From Salinisphaera sp. UBA1666 (GTDB lineage Bacteria > Pseudomonadota > Gammaproteobacteria > Nevskiales > Salinisphaeraceae), in NCBI GenBank assembly GCA_002320455.1, contig DCKU01000180.1, positions 1-11,297 on the forward strand: DNA of 11,297 nt. The letters are read 5' to 3'. Of the stretch, positions 5,834 to 11,297 are shown piece by piece. The notes beneath the pieces are model-generated. The model did not search any database. It was given only the letters and a program-made list of their open reading frames with translations, and was not told the origin of the DNA. The first letter of the stretch is position 1, and each line of letters opens with the position of its first letter. Made by a program: the position numbers and the translations under genes.

Positions 5834-7321
5834 ATGGCCGCACACGAAGAAGATGTCGAACAACTGGTAGCCGAACGCGAGTACGAGGCTGGCTTCGTCA
5901 CCGATCTCGAATCGGATACGGTAGCGCCGGGCCTCGATGAAGACGTTATCCGATTCATCTCTGGCAAGAAAGAAGAGCCGCAGTGGATGCTGGATTGGCG
6001 CCTCGAGGCGTTTCGTCAGTGGAAACAGCTGAAGATGCCCAAATGGCCGCATCTGCACTACCCGCCGATCGATTTTCAGAAAATCTCCTACTACTCGGCG
6101 CCGAAGTCCGCGAAGGATAAGCCGAAGAGCCTGGACGATGTTGATCCCAAGCTGCTCGAGACGTACGAAAAACTCGGTATTCCGCTGCGCGAGCAGGAGA
6201 TGCTAGCCGGCGTGGAAGGCGCCGAGTATCCGGCCGCTTCGAGTAACGTCGCCGTGGATGCTGTCTTCGACAGCGTGTCGGTGGCAACGACCTTCAAGCA
6301 GAAGCTGGCCGATGCCGGTGTGATCTTCTGCTCGATTTCCGAGGCTATTCATGAGTACCCGGAACTGGTGAAGAAGCATCTCGGCACGGTGGTGCCGCGC
6401 GGTGACAACTTCTTTGCCTGCCTGAACTCGGCCGTATTCACCGACGGGTCGTTCGTGTACATCCCGGAAGGCGTGACCTGCCCGATGGAGCTGTCCACGT
6501 ATTTCCGTATCAACGCGGAAAACACCGGTCAGTTTGAGCGCACGCTGATCGTGGCTGAGAAAGGCAGCCACGTGTCTTACCTAGAAGGCTGCACCGCGCC
6601 GCAGCGTGACGAGAACCAGCTGCACGCCGCGGTGGTCGAGCTGGTGGCTGAAGACGACGCCGAGATCAAGTACTCGACGGTGCAAAACTGGTACCCGGGC
6701 GATGAAAACGGTCGCGGCGGTATTTATAACTTCGTGACCAAGCGCGGCGACTGCCGCGGCGATCGCTCGAAGATCTCCTGGACACAGGTCGAGACCGGCT
6801 CCGCGATCACCTGGAAGTATCCCAGCTGTGTATTGAACGGCGACGACTCGGTCGGTGAGTTCTATTCCGTGGCGGTTACGCGCGGCATGCAACAGGCCGA
6901 CACGGGTACCAAAATGATTCACGTGGGCAAAAACACCAAGTCCACAATCATCGCCAAGGGTATTTCTGCCGCACGCGGCGAGCAGGCTTATCGTGGCCTG
7001 GTAAAAATCGCGCCCAGTGCTACGAACGCGCGCAACTTCACGCAGTGCGACTCCTTGCTCATCGGCGATAAGTGCGGCGCCCACACGTTCCCCTATGTCG
7101 AGTCGAAGAACAGCACCGCCAAACTTGAACACGAGGCAACGACCTCCAAGATTGGTGAAGACCAGATGTTCTACTGCCAGCAGCGCGGGCTGTCGGAAGA
7201 GGACGCGGTGAGCCTGATCGTCAACGGCTTCTGCAAGGACGTGTTCAAGGAACTCCCCATGGAGTTCGCGGTAGAGGCACAGAAGCTGCTGAACGTCACG
7301 CTGGAAAACGCCGTCGGCTGA
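5834..7321 (+). CDS. sufB: Fe-S cluster assembly scaffold SufB
   Basis: SufB is the scaffold subunit of the cytoplasmic SufBC2D complex, on which Fe-S clusters are built from SufS-derived sulfur. From the ATG at 5834 the product has 495 residues, the same as E. coli SufB. The functional residues line up: Cys253 in GCTAPQ (E. coli Cys254), Cys405 in CDSLLIGDKCGAHTFP, and His433/Glu434 in LEHEATTSKIG. The C-terminal block FCKDVFKELPMEFAVEAQKL is typical. The frame is open 24 codons further upstream to 5762, but that extension crosses the promoter and gives an unrelated sequence. The ribosome site is weak (GAG six bases before the ATG). It is the first gene of sufBCDS plus a Rieske gene. Confidence 0.97.
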   Translation: MAAHEEDVEQLVAEREYEAGFVTDLESDTVAPGLDEDVIRFISGKKEEPQWMLDWRLEAFRQWKQLKMPKWPHLHYPPIDFQKISYYSAPKSAKDKPKSLDDVDPKLLETYEKLGIPLREQEMLAGVEGAEYPAASSNVAVDAVFDSVSVATTFKQKLADAGVIFCSISEAIHEYPELVKKHLGTVVPRGDNFFACLNSAVFTDGSFVYIPEGVTCPMELSTYFRINAENTGQFERTLIVAEKGSHVSYLEGCTAPQRDENQLHAAVVELVAEDDAEIKYSTVQNWYPGDENGRGGIYNFVTKRGDCRGDRSKISWTQVETGSAITWKYPSCVLNGDDSVGEFYSVAVTRGMQQADTGTKMIHVGKNTKSTIIAKGISAARGEQAYRGLVKIAPSATNARNFTQCDSLLIGDKCGAHTFPYVESKNSTAKLEHEATTSKIGEDQMFYCQQRGLSEEDAVSLIVNGFCKDVFKELPMEFAVEAQKLLNVTLENAVG

Positions 7322-7348
7322 TCAGCCGCCATTCATGCTCTTTTCGTC

Positions 7349-7374
7349 GGGCCCGTATCGCGTGATGCGGGCCT
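7349..7374 (+). promoter_or_regulatory. Stem-loop between sufB and sufC
   Basis: The 81-base gap between sufB and sufC holds a stem of 10 pairs (7350-7359 with 7364-7373, one T-G wobble), extendable by one G-U pair, around a four-base GCGT loop. It is followed by TGTCTTAATTC, not a proper T run. It could be a weak attenuator, an RNA-processing site, or a 3' stabiliser for sufB mRNA. It is the only large gap in the operon. Confidence 0.55.
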
Positions 7375-7402
7375 GTCTTAATTCAAACAGTCGATAACGA
7401 AT

Positions 7403-8160
<758 letters not shown>

Positions 8161-8164
<4 letters not shown>

Positions 8165-9498
8165 GTGCTGCCGAACAAATCGATCCGAGCATCGATCACT
8201 ACTTGGCCGAGTTTTCGCGCGTCGAGCGCGACCTGCCGGGCAGTGACGATTCCAAGCGAACCCGTTCGACCGAACTCAAGCGATTCGCCGACGCCGGGTT
8301 TCCGACAACGCGCGACGAGCAGTGGAAGTACACCAGTCTCCAGGCCGTAGAAAAGCGTCGTTTCGAGATCAGCGACGAACCGGCCGCGATCGACAAGAGC
8401 GCACTCGATGCGTTCATGCCCGCGGATTTCGAAGCACACAGGCTGGTACTCGTTGACGGCCATTTCAGTCAGGCGCTGTCGGACCTATCCGGCCTGCCGG
8501 ACGGCGTGACCGTGCGCTCGTTCGCGGCCCATCTGCGCGAGAACGACGGCGTAGACGTGCGAGCCCGCGAGATCGACGATGAACCCGGCAGCATCGCTGC
8601 CATGAACGCGGCGTTCTTTACCGACGGTGCTTACGTGGAAACCGCCTCGGGTGCGGTTCTGGACAAACCGCTGCACGTGATCTGTGTGTCATCCGGTGCG
8701 CATGACGATCGCATGACCCAGGTCCGGCATCGTTATGTCTTTGGCGACAACAGCCAGGCGACGATCGTCGAGCACGCCATCGGTCTCGGCGACAAAGCCT
8801 ATTTCGCTAACGTGGTGACCGAAGCGCTGATGGGCCGTAACGCACAGATGACGCGCGTTCGCCTGCAGCAGGAGTCCGAGCGTGGCTATCACGTATCGGC
8901 CTTCTTCGGCCAGCAGCGTCGCGATTCGCGTATTTATAACCACGCCTTTGATCTGGGTGGCCGTCTGGCGCGTATAGACACCAACAGCCGGCTTGTCGAT
9001 CAGAACGCCGAAGTCCATCTCAACGGCGTGTTCGTGCCGACCGGCCGACAGCACATGGACAACCACACGACCATCGACCACGACACCGAGCACAGCGTGT
9101 CGCGTGAGCATTACAAGGGCGTGGCTGCCGGCCACGGCCGCGGCGTGTTCAATGGCCGTATCCTGATCCGCAAGGACGCCCAGAAGACCGATTCGGATCT
9201 GTCCTGCGATGCCCTGCTGCTGTCGGACAAGGCCGAAGTCGATGCCAAGCCCGAGCTGGAAATCTATGCCGACGACGTGACCGCCGGTCACGGCTCGACC
9301 GTTGGGCAGCTGGACGAAGACGCGGTGTTCTATCTCAAGAGCCGTGGGGTCAGCGAAGAAGGCGCACGCGCCATTCTGACCTACAGCTTCGCCAACGCCC
9401 TTGTCGAGCAGCTCGGCATTGCCTCGATTGAGCGCTATGTCGAGGCCGCCATGCTGAAGAAACTGCCGGGCGGTGAAGCCTTCGCCGACCTGGCGTAA
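8161..9498 (+). CDS. sufD: Fe-S cluster assembly protein SufD
   Basis: SufD is the SufB paralogue that completes the SufBC2D complex. At 445 residues it is slightly longer than E. coli SufD (423). The N-terminal FPTTRDEQWKYTSL (47-60) and the C-terminal block LEIYADDVTAGHGSTVGQ with VFYLKSRGVSEEGARAI are diagnostic. His377 in AGHGSTVG corresponds to the functionally important E. coli His360. The residue two places before it is Ala375, where E. coli has Cys358 (KCSHG). The start ATG at 8161 overlaps the sufC stop by four bases. SufS follows after 23 bases. Confidence 0.95.
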
Positions 9499-9521
9499 CA
9501 CGCGCCATTCGGAGAGCGACC

Positions 9522-10790
9522 ATGTCAGACGCCACGACGCTAGACCGCGAAACAAACAGCCCGCGCGCCGCCTTCCATGCGACGCGCGCGGCCGCTGACT
9601 TTCCGATTCTGGCCGAGGCCTTGCCCTCGGGTAAGCGACTGGTCTATCTGGATAATGCGGCTACCACGCAGAAGCCGACAAGCGTGCTCGAGGCCAGCGA
9701 TGCCTATTATCGGCACGCAAACGCCAACGTACACCGCGCGATCCATACGCTATCCCAACGGGCGACCGCGCAATACGAAGGCGCGCGTGACAAGCTGGCG
9801 GCGTTTTTGAACGCCTCCTCGCGTGACGAGATTGTGTTCACCCGCGGGACCACCGATGGCATCAATCTCGTGGCCAACTGCTATGGCCGTCCGCGGCTAA
9901 GCAAGGGCGACGAGATTCTGCTGACCGAGCTGGAGCATCACTCGAACATCGTGCCGTGGCAGATGGTGGCCGAGGCCACGGGGGCGAGCATTGTCGTCGT
10001 GCCGATTCAGGACGACGGCAGTGTGGCGCTGGAGGATTTCCGCGCCAAACTGTCCGATCGCACCAAGATCGCGGCGTTCTCGCATATCTCCAACGCCCTG
10101 GGCACGGTGCTGCCGGTCAAGGAGATGATTGCTGCCGCGCACGAAGCGGGCGCGACGACGTTGGTCGACGGCGCCCAGGCGGTGGCTCACGCTCGCGTCG
10201 ACGTACAGGCGTTAGACGCCGATTTTTATGTCATGTCCTCGCACAAGCTGTTCGGGCCCACCGGATTCGGCGCGCTTTACGGCAAGCGTGCCTTGCTCGA
10301 GGCCATGCCGCCCTATCAAGGCGGCGGCGACATGATCGAGCGGGTGTCGTTCTCGGGGACGACGTACAACGAAATCCCCTACAAGTTCGAGGCTGGCACA
10401 CCCAATATCGCCGGGGCAGCAGCCCTGGGCGCGGGTATCGAGTACGTCGAACAGTTCGACATGGCCGAGGTCTTTGCCTACGAGCACGATCTGGTCGCGC
10501 GCGCCACCGAGGCCATGGAGGCTATCGACGGGCTGCGCATCATCGGCACCGCGCCGGGCAAGGCGGGCATCATTTCGTTCGTGATGAAAGGCGTCCACGC
10601 CCACGACATCGGCACACTGCTCGACGAGTCGGGCATCGCGATCCGGACCGGTCACCACTGTGCGATGCCGGTGATGGAGCGCTTCGACGTGCCGGCTACG
10701 GCGCGTGTGTCGTTTGCGCTCTATAACACGCAGGCCGACGTCGACGCGCTGATTGACGGGCTGGGCAGTATCCAGCGCATCTTCGGTTAA
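9522..10790 (+). CDS. sufS: Cysteine desulfurase SufS (PLP-dependent, group II)
   Basis: SufS converts L-cysteine to L-alanine and leaves a persulfide on its active-site Cys for delivery to SufB. The 422-residue protein has YLDNAATTQKP near the N terminus, ELEHHSNIVPWQ, and the PLP site VDGAQAV...SSHKLFGPTG with Schiff-base Lys242. The short group II active-site motif RTGHHCAMPVM carries Cys380. The Lys-to-Cys spacing of 138 equals that of E. coli SufS (226 and 364). The N terminus is about 16 residues longer than in E. coli. GGAG (9511-9514) lies seven bases before the ATG. Group II desulfurases normally need SufE or SufU as sulfur acceptor, and neither is encoded here. Confidence 0.97.
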   Translation: MSDATTLDRETNSPRAAFHATRAAADFPILAEALPSGKRLVYLDNAATTQKPTSVLEASDAYYRHANANVHRAIHTLSQRATAQYEGARDKLAAFLNASSRDEIVFTRGTTDGINLVANCYGRPRLSKGDEILLTELEHHSNIVPWQMVAEATGASIVVVPIQDDGSVALEDFRAKLSDRTKIAAFSHISNALGTVLPVKEMIAAAHEAGATTLVDGAQAVAHARVDVQALDADFYVMSSHKLFGPTGFGALYGKRALLEAMPPYQGGGDMIERVSFSGTTYNEIPYKFEAGTPNIAGAAALGAGIEYVEQFDMAEVFAYEHDLVARATEAMEAIDGLRIIGTAPGKAGIISFVMKGVHAHDIGTLLDESGIAIRTGHHCAMPVMERFDVPATARVSFALYNTQADVDALIDGLGSIQRIFG

Positions 10791-10835
10791 AAGTCGTCTC
10801 ATCCCGATACAGCGCCAACGCAAAGGATTAACGTC

Positions 10836-11156
10836 ATGACCGACTGGACCCACGTATGCAAGGACGGCGAGCTCTCCGACGGGCAGTGCCGTATCGTTGA
10901 TGTAGACGACACCATGATCGCCGTGTTCTACAAAGACGGTGAATATCACGCGATTCAAGATATGTGCACCCACGACGGCGGCGAGCTGGCCAGCGGTGAC
11001 GTCGAGGGCGATGAAGTCATTTGCCCGCGTCATGGTGCGCGCTTTTGTATCAAAAACGGCCGTGCCCTGTCCGCGCCCGCCTATGAAGACGTCGAGACCT
11101 TTCCGGTACGCGTTGAGGACGGCGCGGTACAGGTTCGAGACGATCGGTTCGACTGA
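10836..11156 (+). CDS. Rieske-type [2Fe-2S] ferredoxin
   Basis: A 106-residue soluble Rieske protein resembling the ferredoxin subunits of non-heme iron oxygenases. Its cluster ligands are Cys44 and His46 (CTHDGGEL) and Cys63 and His66 (CPRHGARF). The second box lacks the extra disulfide Cys of bc1-type Rieske proteins, as expected for this class. No signal peptide or membrane segment is present. AAAGGA (10822-10827) lies eight bases before the ATG. It follows sufS by 45 bases and precedes the operon terminator, so it is co-transcribed with suf. No oxygenase or reductase partner is encoded in the window. A role in supplying electrons for cluster assembly, or as a client of it, is inference. 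Confidence 0.92.
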   Translation: MTDWTHVCKDGELSDGQCRIVDVDDTMIAVFYKDGEYHAIQDMCTHDGGELASGDVEGDEVICPRHGARFCIKNGRALSAPAYEDVETFPVRVEDGAVQVRDDRFD

Positions 11157-11184
11157 TCGCAGCGCCGCCAAGTCCGAGTGAACG

Positions 11185-11212
11185 AGCGACGCTTCATCGG
11201 CGTCGCTTTTTT
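11185..11212 (+). terminator. Intrinsic terminator of the suf operon
   Basis: An 8-bp perfect stem (11185-11192 with 11200-11207), with a loop of about seven bases, runs into six T (11207-11212). It lies 28 bases after the Rieske stop codon. The T run is again followed by ATG (11213), but here only an 18-codon open frame follows, with no sign of being a gene. Confidence 0.9.
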
Positions 11213-11255
11213 ATGCGTCACTGTCTCACATCAACATTGCCGCGGCCGCGGATGC

Positions 11256-11297
11256 CTAGGGCCTGTTGAGGTTTCGTGCGAGTCCGCGCCAAGCGCT
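11256..11297 (-). repeat. Second copy of the palindromic repeat, partial (cut by window end)
   Basis: This stretch begins CTAGGGCCTGTTGA and ends in CAAGCGCT at the window edge. It is the reverse complement of 90-131 with three mismatches. The hairpin centre, if present, would lie beyond the window. Just before it, CCGCGGCCGCGG (11240-11251) is a perfect 12-bp palindrome not shared with the left copy. Confidence 0.75.

Noticed and set aside
8689..9555. A 288-codon minus-strand open frame opposite sufD
   Set aside because: It is antisense to a clear sufD, has no ribosome site or family motif, and is a codon-bias shadow.
10212..11171. A 319-codon open frame on the minus strand across sufS and the Rieske gene
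   Set aside because: It is antisense to two well-supported genes, its translation has no recognisable motif, and it arises from GC-rich codon use on the other strand.
11213..11269. 18-codon open frame after the suf terminator
   Set aside because: It lacks a ribosome site, begins in the terminator tail and ends inside the repeat element.

Overview
The window looks like ordinary chromosome from a GC-rich gammaproteobacterium (roughly 60 % G+C judged by eye, not computed). The basis is an E. coli-type membrane FadE, a SufBCD set whose catalytic residues fall on E. coli numbering, and the DUF3293 and Rdx/SelW-like small proteins. A halophilic or marine genus such as Salinisphaera or Halomonas would fit, but this is a guess.

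Layout. Positions 1-131 and 11256-11297 carry inverted copies of one repeat, probably a palindromic MITE-like element. Positions 182-3861 form a fatty-acid module: a hotdog acyl-CoA thioesterase on the minus strand, then a divergent tetR-fadE operon on the plus strand. A 101-bp intergenic region between them holds face-to-face promoters and a perfect 14-bp palindrome. FadE ends at a strong intrinsic terminator. A DUF3293 gene (plus) then converges on a two-gene minus-strand unit, a second hotdog thioesterase whose 3' end overlaps an Rdx/SelW-like gene. Upstream of that pair, also on the minus strand, is a small lipoprotein gene with its own promoter and terminator.

Positions 5834-11156 are a sufBCDS operon ending in a small Rieske ferredoxin gene and an intrinsic terminator. 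SufB, SufC and SufD should form the SufBC2D scaffold for Fe-S cluster assembly. SufS supplies sulfur from cysteine, and the Rieske protein may move electrons. No sufA, sufE, sufU or iscR lies in the window, so the sulfur-transfer partner and regulator must be elsewhere or absent. All coding sequences look intact.

I found no clear new defence, mobile or biosynthetic system. The signals most worth a second look are the palindromic end repeats, an 11-mer terminator tail repeated at all three intrinsic terminators and ending in ATG, the operator-like palindrome in the tetR/thioesterase divergon, a stem-loop between sufB and sufC, and a SufD that lacks the cysteine found in the E. coli motif. No stretch over 300 bases lacks a gene; the longest is 5627-5833, which holds two divergent promoters.
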